From Sporothrix humicola (lineage: Eukaryota; Ascomycota; Sordariomycetes; Ophiostomatales; Ophiostomataceae), in NCBI GenBank assembly GCA_021396245.1, contig WNYE01000055.1:124001-188000 (forward strand): DNA of 64,000 nt, read 5' to 3'. Under the pieces are notes generated by a model that was given only the letters and a program-made list of their open reading frames with translations, did not search any database and was not told the DNA's origin. This document shows positions 1-10,337 of this stretch, piece by piece; the stretch's first letter is position 1, and the number at the start of each line of letters is the position of its first letter. The translations under genes and the position numbers were made by a program.

Positions 1-1602
1 CTCCAACCGCTCAACGAGGTAGCCGTGCTGGATGTCCCAGACGCGCACGCTCTTGTCTAGCGAACCGGCAGCAACGTACTTGGTGTCGGGCGAAATCGCG
101 ACAGTCGTGACACCGTCCTCGATGGTCAGGGTCAGTATGCTCTGGCCATTCTCAATGTCCCACAGACGGACCGTGCGGTCACCAGAGCCCGAGGCAATGG
201 TGCGGCCGTCGCGCGCAAAGTCAAGCGAGTAGATGTCCTGCTCGTGACCAGCAAACGTGTTGCGGATCGTGCGCGACTGGATGTCCCAAACGCGGATCAG
301 CTTGTCCTCAGCACCGGTGGCCAGGTACTTGCCGTCAGGGCTGAAGCACACGCTGCGAATGTACAGGTCGCCGCCAATATCCGCGGCCTCGTCCTGCAGC
401 ACGCAGAGCTTCTCACCCGTCTGCACGTCGTAGATCTGGGCAGAGCGGTTGCAACCGGTGGCCACGTACTTGCCGTCGGCGCTGAAGCGGACACAGCACA
501 CAACACTCTCGTGCTGCAGGGTGTGGACCAGGTCGACGTCAAGAACACGCGGGACCTGCTGGTTAAAGATAACGAACCAGTCGTCACGCGTCTTCTTGAA
601 GTGGGCGGGCAGCCGGTCGGGGTCGAGCTCGAGGGAGTTGTTGTTGTGGCCGGCAGGGGTCATCTGCATGCGAGCATGGTCAGGCGTGGGGTGCGAAGCG
701 ACCTGGGGCGACTGGTTGGGGCCCGGGTAGGGGACCGGGGTGTTGATCTGGGGCGTGGCTGGGCCACCCGGGGGAGGACGGCCGATGGGGCGCTTGCCGG
801 GGCCCGGCGAGTTGCTGGGAGGCGGCTGGGACTGGAAGCCGCCCGGGGCGGGGGGCTGGCCGTAGCCTTGCGGCTGGCTGAAGGGGTTCTGTTGCGAAGG
901 CGGCGGTGGGGGAGGAGGGGGAGGGCCTTGCAGGCCTGGCGGGGGCGGCTGCTGCATCTGGTGTTGGGGAGGCTGTTGCTCCTGGGGCGGCGGCGGAGCA
1001 AGGCCAGCCTGGCCGCCTTGGCCGGCGATGATGGCTGAGAAGACGTTGCTACCCATTCCCAGGCTCGGGGGCTGCGGAGGGCCACCGTGCTGAGGGGGGC
1101 CGCCCATAGGACCGCCCTGGGAGGGGGCACCGCCGCGGTCGGCAAGCTGGCGGCGGAGAACGGCGATCTCCTCCTCGTACCTGAAAGAAAAGGACGCGTT
1201 AGTATCGGCTCCGACGCGGAGAGGAAAAAGACGAGCCTGAGGCTGAAAATGTCGTCATAACTCGTGGATTCGCTTACTTTTGCTTGAGGCTGATGTGAGT
1301 CTGCTCCATGGTGTAGACCTTTTCACGGATCAGCTGCATCTCGTTGACCTGAGCCTGGACTAAAGCGGCGCAAAGAGACTCGGTTAGCTTGACGTGATTC
1401 ATTCTCAATTTGGGAAGCACAGGTCTGATGCCCGATGCGGCTCGACTGGGCTGGACTCACTCTGATGCTCGTAGGTCTCGGCATTGCGAATCTGGGTCTC
1501 AAACTCGGTGCGGACCTGGTCGAGCAGCTCGGCCAGGCGGCTGTTAGGGGCCGGGGGCGCGTTGCCCATGCCACGGTGACCGCCACCGCCGTACATAGAC
1601 AT
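1..1602 (-). CDS. rco-1: Tup1/RCO-1 type WD40 transcriptional corepressor (3' end cut by window)
   Basis: This is the general corepressor that acts in the nucleus with Ssn6/Cyc8. The start ATG at 1602 lies in the context ccaccATG. Exons on the minus strand are 1602-1461, 1359-1278 and 1180 to beyond position 1, giving 468 codons in frame. Residues 1-80 form the Tup1 N-terminal tetramerisation helix (SRLAELLDQVRTEFETQIRN, then QVNEMQLIREKVYTMEQTHI). A long Pro/Gln/Gly-rich linker follows, then the DLVHTLQHESVVCC entry to the WD40 propeller. About four of the usual seven WD repeats are visible, the last reading SVRVWDIQHGYLVERLE at the window edge. Both introns have GT-AG ends (GTGAGT and GTAAGC donors) and preserve the frame. 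The identity is secure; only the C-terminus is missing. Confidence 0.95.
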
Positions 1603-4573
1603 GGTGGAGATTGGGTGACGGGAAACGGAGATGGAGATGAGGGTGGTTTGTGGATGTCGATGATGATGGGGACGATCGAATTGGCGATGTCAACGATGCG
1701 CGATGCGATGCGGATGGAGATGCGAAATGCGAGAAGGAAGACAAGCTCGAAACCAAGTCGCAACCGTCGATGAAAAAGGGACAAGGGAGAACGTCCAACG
1801 TCGTCGTCGAGCTAGGCGCGATGATGACTGCGTGCGAATCGGCGACGAGGGGGGGTGTTCGTGTCGTGGCCGGTGATAAAAGCTAGGCTAGCAATGCGAA
1901 TAAGGAGTGGAAGAGAGACGAGGCAAAAGGAAAGACAACGACAAATGACAAAAAGACAGTCCGTTCCGATCGCGTGGCGATGACAACGATGAGGAGGGAC
2001 AAGAATTGTTGATGGAACCACTGTCGGGGGGGTTGATTGAAGCGGAGAGGGAGAGAGAGAGAAAGGAGGAGGAGAGAAGAAAAGTGGAAGGGAGGAAAAG
2101 AAGGGGAAAAAATTGATCACAGTAGATTTTAGAATGGGTTGGTTTTTGGCGATGCTCTATTGCTTTGTGTCTGGCTGGGCGCGCGGAAGCCACTACCAAG
2201 CGGTACACACGCTACGCAGTTAACGCACACATGCACCAGCTGGTGCTAACTAGGGGGGGCCCGGTGGAGGAGAGATGGTGGGTGGGTGTGGGTGGATTTA
2301 GGGTGGATGGGGGGTGGATGAGAAGGTAAAAGCTGTCGTGTTTGAGAGAGGGGGGGATGAAAAGTAAGGAAGGAGCGAGAGAGAAAAAAAGGAAAAAAGG
2401 CAAGAGGCTGGGTGGAGGAAAGCTTGGGGTTTCGGTTAGACCAGGTCGGCTACGGGTCCATAGCTGCCGAAAATGGTTAGAGCGTAAACATTTTATCGAT
2501 TTATTCCGGGTGGATTCCTCGTTCTGGAAGGAACTGGGAAGAGGGAAATAGATCCGAGAAAACGACGAAGACAAGAACAAAAGGCAAAAGGACTTCTAGA
2601 GGACGTGCATTTTCGTTTCTTGTCTGGAGACAACACGGCAAACAAGACGGCGGCACGCAGCGCCAAACTTGTCTATTACAGGGGCAAGAAACGTTGGCTC
2701 TAATCTATATTAGTCTGTTGGCCGGCAAGAAAACGTGAGTAACCAGAGGTACTCATTATCAAGACGAATATGGATGGATGCTCCGTGTTTTGCACAAAGA
2801 ATACAAAATGACTGTCCCACGCGGCGACGCAATACCGCAAGGGATAAAGAGAGGAGAGGGTGGGTGCGGAATATAGAGTAAGAACACGCCCATGGCATGG
2901 CGAATATATGTCGTACGAAGTATCTTGGAGGATGACTTTACAGAGTGCTTTGTTCCTTCCGTTTGTGCTTGTTTGGTGGTACTCCATATCTTGCCTGCAG
3001 CTTCCATTTTATGTAGCGTAGTACCTTCCGTTTCTCTTGTTTTATGTATCTTACAATGTATCTTATTCTGGAGGCGTGAGATACAAACAAGATACTAAGG
3101 ACCAAAATACACACCCAATACTCCGTCCTTGCCTCGGTGGGGGCCGTGCGTTCAGGCCTGAGAGCCTCTCACCCTGGAAATGTTCCTGTCCTTTTCCTCT
3201 CTTCTTTCGTGCCTTTTTTGCTGTGCGCGCATGGGGTGTCAAAATGGAGTCGTCCCAGGCAGAGTGGAGACAAGGCACAGTCAGAGTGGGGCTATGGAGT
3301 TGAAAGAAAGAAGGAGGAAAAAGGAAACAGAAACATGAGCACCTCAGAAACCACAGAACCTGCAAGAATGAGTGAAGGGAAGCCGTGGCCACCGCGCCAG
3401 GCTAGGCTAGGGGTGGCCCACTAATCGTAGCGCGCAGGAAGAAAATTACCCACTGCTAGTTCCATGGCGAAAGGAGGGCAGGTGCCACTCCATTTGTGCA
3501 GCGCGTGGACCGTGTGTGATGGGAAACGTACCTCTTGTACCCCTGTGTATGAGTAATGTACCTGCTGCGTGAGGGACGGCGAGAAGGCTCATAAACAACC
3601 AAGGACTTACGTGGTGTGGGCCCAAAATGTACATCCAAGGTACACTAGTGCGACCTCTGCCCCGAAATGCGACATGTGTGTTGCCCTGGAAAAGGGAACC
3701 ACCCGTAATCGTACGCAATTGGGAGGGAAGTAACCTACGCGCAAAGGTGTATTCTGTGTCACGGCCTCATGGGCCTGTATCAAAAGTACCAATGTATCTT
3801 ACTACTCTGGTAATACGGAGTACCTTTTCTGCTGACGGACCCCGGTCGAGTGTTTCTTGCCGCCTCTCTCACTTCCATTGTCGTTCTCGCCATTTCCTGT
3901 TTGCCATTTTGGTTTGCGCCCGCGCTGTTGCCTTGACCGGTTCATGGTTTGCGTCTTTTCTTTTGATTCTGCATCTCCACCCGGCCTCTCGGCAAGTCTA
4001 TCTGCACTCAGGAAACGACAGATGGGTGATATCATGTCTGCTTCTCCCCTTCTCTCACACCATCTCCGTCTCATCAAGCGGTTAGACATGATCTGCAGCT
4101 GGTTGGAAATGCACGAGTCAGCCCTCCGTGCACGGGGCGTAAAGTCATCAAGAAAGTCAAGGAGAAAGGGGGGTAAACAATGCGGTCCAGAAATAGAAGG
4201 CATCCCACGGACATGCCCATCGTCTGCTGTCTTTTCGACCGGGCAAACAGAGCCGGTGGGCACTGCAAGTGAAAGAAAACAGCTCATATGCTTGTGGATG
4301 TTGTATTTTTGCAGAACAGCCATATCGAAAGTGCATATATGGTGTGCCTTCCAAGGGCATATTGTGGAATGTATCTTATCTCCTTTTTGCAGCTTGCAGT
4401 CTGCAGTCTAAACATTTGCATTTTAGCCCCCGTCTTATTGCCTTCTCCGCTATTGGCGGCAAAGCGAGGTATCAATGATGTGATAGGATTTTATTTTTTA
4501 AGTTATTTGTTGTATCCCCTGTCCAACTTCTAGATTCGGTATTGCCAACGATTCCCAAATTCTAGGCAACTTT
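1603..4573. other. Intergenic, probable long promoter/5' leader of the Tup1 gene
   Basis: No convincing coding sequence. The part next to the Tup1 start (about 1620-2560) is strongly purine-rich on the plus strand, that is pyrimidine-rich in the sense of the Tup1 gene, as is usual for fungal 5' leaders. An exact TACGGAGTA motif lies at 3814-3822. The short open frames here have unbiased codon use and no recognisable motif. Confidence 0.6.
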
Positions 4574-5893
4574 CTAGCTTCTTGCCAAATCCCACGACCG
4601 GAGCGTCTGGGACGGGTACCGCTGGGGTGTGACTTGTGCAATCTCGGCCATCGAGTGCGCGTCTGCAATCTCCTCGGCCGCCTCGTGGAAGCGGTATACC
4701 TGCGCGTTGTCGGCTGGAATCAAGCGGTCTCTCAGAGCAAGCAACGTCTGTGACAGCAAGGGTGCATAACCATAGACTCGTTTGAAAATCGCCCATAAGA
4801 CGCGTCCAAAGGGCCCATACTGCAAAATGTTGCCATAGACGTCGCCGTCGCCGACCGCTGGCCGTGGGGCCGACAAGGCGTGCTGCAGGTCCTGGATCTC
4901 CTTCTTAAGTGCAGTCACAGGGATGACGGTGCCCGCTGGGTCGTGCTGCTGGATGCACCGCATCATCTTGAGCAGCGCCAGATCGGCTAGCGCCTCGTTT
5001 GGCTCAATGACCTTGGTGGCAAAGGTCCAGTTCGCCAGCAGCCGCTCGGGCCAGCTGGCGCCAGTCCGGAAGAAACGGAAGCGCTGCCGGCCCAGATCGT
5101 AGTGCACGCCCGGCAGCCACTCCTCGTGAATGCCGGGCAGGGACGGGTCCTTGCGGGAAACGAGGCAGGGCTGGAAGATAAAGATGCGGTCGTGCAGCGA
5201 CACAAAATGGCAGACCTGGTCGACGACGGAGGACACCTGGTTGTCATAGAAGGCGGCCCACTCGAGGCCGATGCCCCACTGGAAGTCGGGGATGCCCAGC
5301 GATCCGACCGTGTCGAACAAACCCATGAAGCGGACCGGCGGGCGGCGGCGTGGTTCGCCGTCGTCTTCGTCGCCGATCAGCGGCCACGATTTGCGCCTGC
5401 GAAAGGCCCTGGATTGCTCCGAGTCGGGGCGGTGGACGTCGTAGCGCGAGCGGTACCGGCGGTAGACTTCCTTGCAGAGGATGTCTGTGTCGGCGTCCGT
5501 GTCGCATTTGCGGATGATGCCGCAGTTGTTAATCATGCCGGCCACGCACCGCACCGTGTACGCGCCGCGGCTCAGCCCAAAGAGCCAGATCTCGGCGTCT
5601 GCCGTGTAGTTGTCGACGATGAATCTGTAGGCGGAGATGCACTCGGTGGCAATGTCCTGCCCCGTGATGCCGTTGAAGAGGTAGCCGAGGAACGTGCTGT
5701 TGAGGCCAACGCCATGGCGGTAGCGAGCATGCAGAGTGGGCGCGTCGGCGGGTGTGTGGAGCGTGTACTCATCTTCAGAGTTGGGACGGTCGATGGGAAT
5801 ACCGATGTGGCGGGCGAGGCGGTAGATGTTGGTCTGCGTGCCCGTCTCCCGGCCGCACCAGGTCCCGTCGCTGAGAACAACAATGCGCTGCAT
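4574..5893 (-). CDS. DUF2235 (Tle1-like) alpha/beta-hydrolase domain protein
   Basis: A 439-residue protein without introns. The N-terminus QRIVVLSDGTWCG (residues 2-14) and the nucleophile elbow WLFGLSRGAYTVR (Ser108 in GLSRG) are hallmarks of DUF2235. The family is related to the catalytic domain of Tle1 phospholipase effectors; its members in fungi are mostly uncharacterised. A second family motif, GLFDTVGSLGIPDF, is also present and is followed by HFVSLHDR. The frame continues upstream to 5965, but that first codon is TTG, so I use the ATG at 5893, which directly precedes the conserved strand. No signal peptide or membrane segment is seen. The substrate is unknown; lipase or esterase activity is inferred from the fold only. 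Confidence 0.85.
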   Translation of the reverse strand: MQRIVVLSDGTWCGRETGTQTNIYRLARHIGIPIDRPNSEDEYTLHTPADAPTLHARYRHGVGLNSTFLGYLFNGITGQDIATECISAYRFIVDNYTADAEIWLFGLSRGAYTVRCVAGMINNCGIIRKCDTDADTDILCKEVYRRYRSRYDVHRPDSEQSRAFRRRKSWPLIGDEDDGEPRRRPPVRFMGLFDTVGSLGIPDFQWGIGLEWAAFYDNQVSSVVDQVCHFVSLHDRIFIFQPCLVSRKDPSLPGIHEEWLPGVHYDLGRQRFRFFRTGASWPERLLANWTFATKVIEPNEALADLALLKMMRCIQQHDPAGTVIPVTALKKEIQDLQHALSAPRPAVGDGDVYGNILQYGPFGRVLWAIFKRVYGYAPLLSQTLLALRDRLIPADNAQVYRFHEAAEEIADAHSMAEIAQVTPQRYPSQTLRSWDLARS

Positions 5894-7035
5894 GCCGTCT
5901 TGTAGCGTTGTATCTCGATGAGAGTAGAATATTGGAAGGGAGTTTTGTGTGAAGAAATGAATCAACGGTTTCTGTTTCTTTCACGACCAGCGGACGCGAT
6001 CGACTTATACGTCGGCCTGGGAAACAAAACAAACCGATAAAAGAAGGTGGCTTCTTGGCGGCTGAAGAGCGCCGACAAAAGGGTGTCAAGAATGTGACCT
6101 GAGGCGTGTCTTTCGCGCTGTAGAAACGGTCTGTTGTTGCTTTTTCCAAGACATTCAATTCAGCCCCGAAGACATGAATGTAAAAGGCCAACGTCCGACT
6201 TGGCAAGCCGTGTCCAGCCTGGAAGTCCGCGTGGTTGACGACAAGAAACTCAAACATCCTCTCCGTGACCTCTGCCATTAGCTCCAGACGTCATGGATGG
6301 TGGGCATTTTGTCGATGGCGCCCTTAGCTCCCGCTCGCCCAGTCCTTTTCGGTGTCGATCGGCACATCCCTTGCAAAACTGTCGTCGTCGTCGCCATCCT
6401 CGCCATTCTCGTCTGGAAGTTTTAAAGAGGATTCTTCATACATCATTCAAGGAAGCCGAGCTCGTTCAACTGTAGCTTCCTGTGTTCTTCCACAAGGCTT
6501 TGCTAAAGTTATACTAGTTCATAAACGGCGGCGGCGCGCGATGCCGACGTTTAGAAAAGCCTCGACCGTAATGGTATGGAGCTTTGCGCGGCAGTAAAGA
6601 GTGGTTTGTTGTTCGATACTTGTACATCTTTATTTTGTTTACACTGAGGTGCACAACATGTGAGGCAGGTAAGTGCTACCGACAGTGCCGCTTATGTCAG
6701 CCGTCTCGAACAGTACATATGTAGTCGGCACTCCGTCGTTCTTGCTCATCGAATTAGGCAAGAACGGAACACAGGATGACATCAGCTACCCAAGCACCAA
6801 ACCAAGCGGGCGCCTTTCTAGTTTCTTTAGAAAGTGGACGTTCATCGATCTATCCGCATCAGCCATAATTCCCCTCTACACTACCCAGTCCTCAACCCAA
6901 GGGCCGTTCATTTCTCTCACCATGGACTCTCTCATCACCAGAGACGATTTTACTCTTTCAGTTGCAAAAGCTCCTTCACAAACTCATACTGCGGAATAGG
7001 GAACGCGCAGAAGTTCTAGAATAGCCACCACAGCA
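5894..7035. other. Intergenic between two unrelated genes
   Basis: This is the promoter side of both flanking genes, since the DUF2235 gene is transcribed leftward and the next gene rightward. A minus-strand frame of 167 codons begins at an ATG at 6278, but it overlaps the start of the DUF2235 gene in another frame and has no recognisable motif. I see no repeat or RNA gene. Confidence 0.5.
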
Positions 7036-7896
7036 ATGGACTCTGAAGTTGCTCCCGACGTCATTTTTACCGATGTAGCCACCATTTTTACCTTGGTGGC
7101 CAGCCTTCAACGGCGGCCCGGCGGCGATGACACGCTCACCGTCGGCCATGTCACACCCGCCGACTTCCGTGCTGTCGAGAAAGAGCGCGACCGCCGCCTT
7201 GGACACTCCCGCCTGTTCTACCAGCCCATTGAGCAGGTGCTGGTGATCACAGTGCCGACTGCTCCCCACGAACAAATGCACGCTATGATCTACGACAACA
7301 TCTACGAAGCCATGGTGAAGATGGACGTCAATCGTGAATGGGCCTCAACACAGTCCACCACACTAGATCCACCCGACGGCTCCTCCGGACAAGCAGACTC
7401 GGCCGGACTGCCCTGGTCGTCGCGAATTCCAGGCGATTGGCCGACGCTGGTTATTGAATCCGGCTTCAGCCAAACCATGCCCTCGTTGCGCGTGAAAATG
7501 CGGTGGTGGTTTTCAGCCTCTTCCCACCAAGTCAAGGTTGTTATCCTCGTTAAGATGGAGGCTACGCAGGAGCGGATAACCATCGAAAAGTGGGTGGAGG
7601 AGGTTGTGCCGGGCCGACCAGGTGCAACCAGTACGCGTTCGATAACGCGTGCCGGTTTGATTTCACTTCGGCCGGTCTGCCAGCAAACAATCAATATCGA
7701 TTGGACTGGGCCGGAGCGCCTGCAGCACACCCCGCGCCAGAATCGGACAGTGTCCCAGTGTCGAGTGGCTGGTGGACCACTCCTCATCGGGTTTTCTAAA
7801 CTCTTTCTCCGCCAACCGACGGGTCAGGAGCACGATATCACGATCAGCGAAAGCCGCCTCCAAGATTTCGCAGCATGGGTTTGGCAAACGGTGTGA
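7036..7896 (+). CDS. Fungal protein of unknown function, possible nuclease-like fold
   Basis: A single-exon frame of 286 codons from an ATG in the context agcaATGg. I do not recognise a named domain. The segments HEQMHAMIYDNI (78-89), WPTLVIESGF (135-144) and RWWFSASSHQVKVVILVKM (156-174) resemble a hypothetical family widespread in plant- and insect-associated Sordariomycetes. The order of a conserved Glu (141), a WW pair and a beta-strand VKVVILVK hints at a PD-(D/E)XK-like core, but this is inference only. No signal peptide or membrane segment. It stands alone, with more than 1 kb of non-coding DNA on each side. Codon use is less GC3-biased than in the housekeeping genes, as expected for an accessory gene. 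Confidence 0.65.
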   Translation: MDSEVAPDVIFTDVATIFTLVASLQRRPGGDDTLTVGHVTPADFRAVEKERDRRLGHSRLFYQPIEQVLVITVPTAPHEQMHAMIYDNIYEAMVKMDVNREWASTQSTTLDPPDGSSGQADSAGLPWSSRIPGDWPTLVIESGFSQTMPSLRVKMRWWFSASSHQVKVVILVKMEATQERITIEKWVEEVVPGRPGATSTRSITRAGLISLRPVCQQTINIDWTGPERLQHTPRQNRTVSQCRVAGGPLLIGFSKLFLRQPTGQEHDITISESRLQDFAAWVWQTV

Positions 7897-10337
7897 GCCT
7901 GTGCAGGCGCAGGGCAAGGCAGGGCAGCGTGTGCCAAAAAAACAGACAATGCACGGAGTATGTCAGGATAAAACCAACATGGCAAAAGAAACCAAAGACA
8001 AATGCGCCAGCCTCTGTCTGGTCTCTTTTTATTTCCTCTTTTGTTAAAGCGTATCGCCATGGGGGTGGTTACAATAAGAAACAAGGGGTGCGTGTGGATG
8101 CTTACTGCATGCTGCATGCTGCAGTTGCATCTGCATGTATCTCATGTACGTCGTGGGCATGTGCAGCGTCTTAGTTTCTACTTTTTTTTTTGCAACCTTT
8201 CGAAGGGCTGCAGTTTTCAGCATACAGGAGGAGCCAACGCACATACGACACACACTTGGCCTGCATATCCCCCCAGCTCAGCCCACGAGACGAGAAAGAA
8301 AGAAAGAAAGAAATAACCAACATTGACACAACCGAAGTGACCATCTTAATTCTTGATGCGCTTTTATTCTTGTCGTGTGCATCAGAAAAAAGAAACGTCA
8401 GGCAGGGAAACAAGAAAAACAAAAAGGCGGTCGGCGGTTTGTGTAAGAGGTGTGAGCGTATTGTCTGATATATTACAAGTAAAATAAAATGCATGTGTTG
8501 CGATATCCGATGTGATATGTCTGCAACCAACAGGGCAATTAAATTTTGGTTCGGGCGGAGGGTGTGTGCGTGGGATGTACTTGTACGTGCGTTAAGCACA
8601 AACAGCATTGTGTCTCTGTGCTTCCGTGTCTGTTCTCCAGCCGGGTCTGGGCAAAACAAAGTCAAATCCACAGATTAAACAAAGTGGACAAGGAGACACA
8701 GAAATACAAAAACACAAGAGGGAGGGTGGTGTGTGAAGGGGTGTGGCTTCCAAACCTCCGCATATATATTGCCTCTCAACCAGAGGGACAGAAAGGGGGG
8801 TGGCTTAATTTGCGACCTCTTTTTATTTCTTCATCTAATCATAATGTGCCATATCGGCATGCAAAAGACTAGAAGAACAGGCTTAACTTTCCGTCTTTTT
8901 GTTCCGTATATGGACGGTATCGAACAATTTAAACTGTTAATATTAACTTGCACCCTTATTTATAAATTGGAAATAAATTATGAACTCCTAAATAAAATCA
9001 AAACAAATATAAATAAAATAAAGATCGAAGGGGGGATACAGGACAAAACAAAATAAATCCCAGAGATACGCGGGAGACATCTTGCAAATGACGGGATGAT
9101 ATTGTTCGGAAGAGATGACAAGACCAAATCTGTGCAATCTAAATGGATGAGGCAATTGAGTTCCAGACCAAGTATCGTCATTGGGATTCTAAGCTCTCCC
9201 AGCATTTATTCCCGTCATTGCGCATCAACATGCCAGTCCTATCCTTCCTTATGTGGCCCGCCTTATCTCCCCTCTTCTCTTTTCCCATCACGTACTTTGG
9301 CCAAAGGAAGACGATGTTGCGGGGGCTGTATGTTGACACACGTATTACAACCTCAGAAAACACCACTATTGTCGTACGGTCCAAGCAGAGATTATCTAGT
9401 CATACGTATCATCGACCGTTGAGCTACTTGATATGCCTGCAACTTTCTTCACTTCATTATTTGTCTCATGCAGCTTTCATCTGCTTTTTGTGGGTTTTTA
9501 TTTTTTATTTTTAAAGAAGATATATACGGACCGTTTTAGTTTAAACACAAGGCACACTTTGACACACACAAGAAAAGACAAGGGCGGACAAAACATGGGG
9601 AGACAAATAGACACACGAAACAGGAGTAAAAAAGACTTTAGTTCGAACCGGGAAAAGGGAGTGGTATAAGAATACCTTTCGACCTTCTCCATCTCTCCAA
9701 ACGTGCTGCCCGTTCAACACCTCATCCATCCATAGCAAGAAAGACCCAACGTTCCGCTAAACAAAGATGGCCAAAACCGATAACCAGACCAGAAGGAACA
9801 AGGACGATTTGAGTTGAGAAGAAGTGAAAAATAAATCCTCCCGTGAGGGGGCAGGAGCGTGAGCTCTAGAAGAAAAAAAATGAATAAAAATGGTTGAAAA
9901 ATAGATTCCGGAACTCCATCAACCTTTCGTCGTCGAGACTGACATCCCCGAACTTCGTTTCACGGAAGACAAGGATGCGAGGCTCAGGATGAGAAAGGGA
10001 TCAAAAGCAGAGTGAAATGCTCCAGGGGGAATCATGAAAGACGAAGTGAAAATGTGTAAAAAATCAAAGAAGAATAATAAAATAAAGACTCAAATTGAAG
10101 CTTGTCCCTTGCTGGTTCTGGTTTTTGCGATTGTTTTTGAATTTGTGGCGCACCTTATATAAGAACATTCGGACGGACACAGGAAAAAAGGGTACTCATG
10201 ACACGAAAAGAAGAGTCGAAGAAAGAGGAAGAAAGCTTGGAGAGAAGAAGGAGGGCGAGAGGCAGGGCGTGGCATGAAGGGAATGGCTGGGAAGACATAC
10301 CCTCCATGCCTTCAAGAGACTATCATAAACAACAAAT
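7897..10337. other. Intergenic, AT-rich core
   Basis: No supportable gene. The piece 8860-9060 is markedly AT-rich, with runs such as aaataaaataaag. The stretch 8098-8140 has overlapping tgcatgc repeats. The right end is the 3' side of the repeat-protein gene. Open frames are short and low-complexity. Confidence 0.5.
8293..8312 (+). repeat. GAAA microsatellite
   Basis: About five tandem copies of the tetranucleotide GAAA lie in the intergenic stretch. Confidence 0.8.

Noticed and set aside
5894..5965. N-terminal extension of the DUF2235 protein
   Set aside because: The extension begins at TTG, not ATG, and lacks conservation features; the ATG at 5893 fits the domain start.
5775..6278. 167-codon minus-strand frame overlapping the DUF2235 start
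   Set aside because: It overlaps a well-supported gene in another frame and shows no family motif.
9630..9660. Possible tRNA T-loop (ttcgaacc on the plus strand)
   Set aside because: No matching acceptor, D or anticodon stems could be drawn around it.
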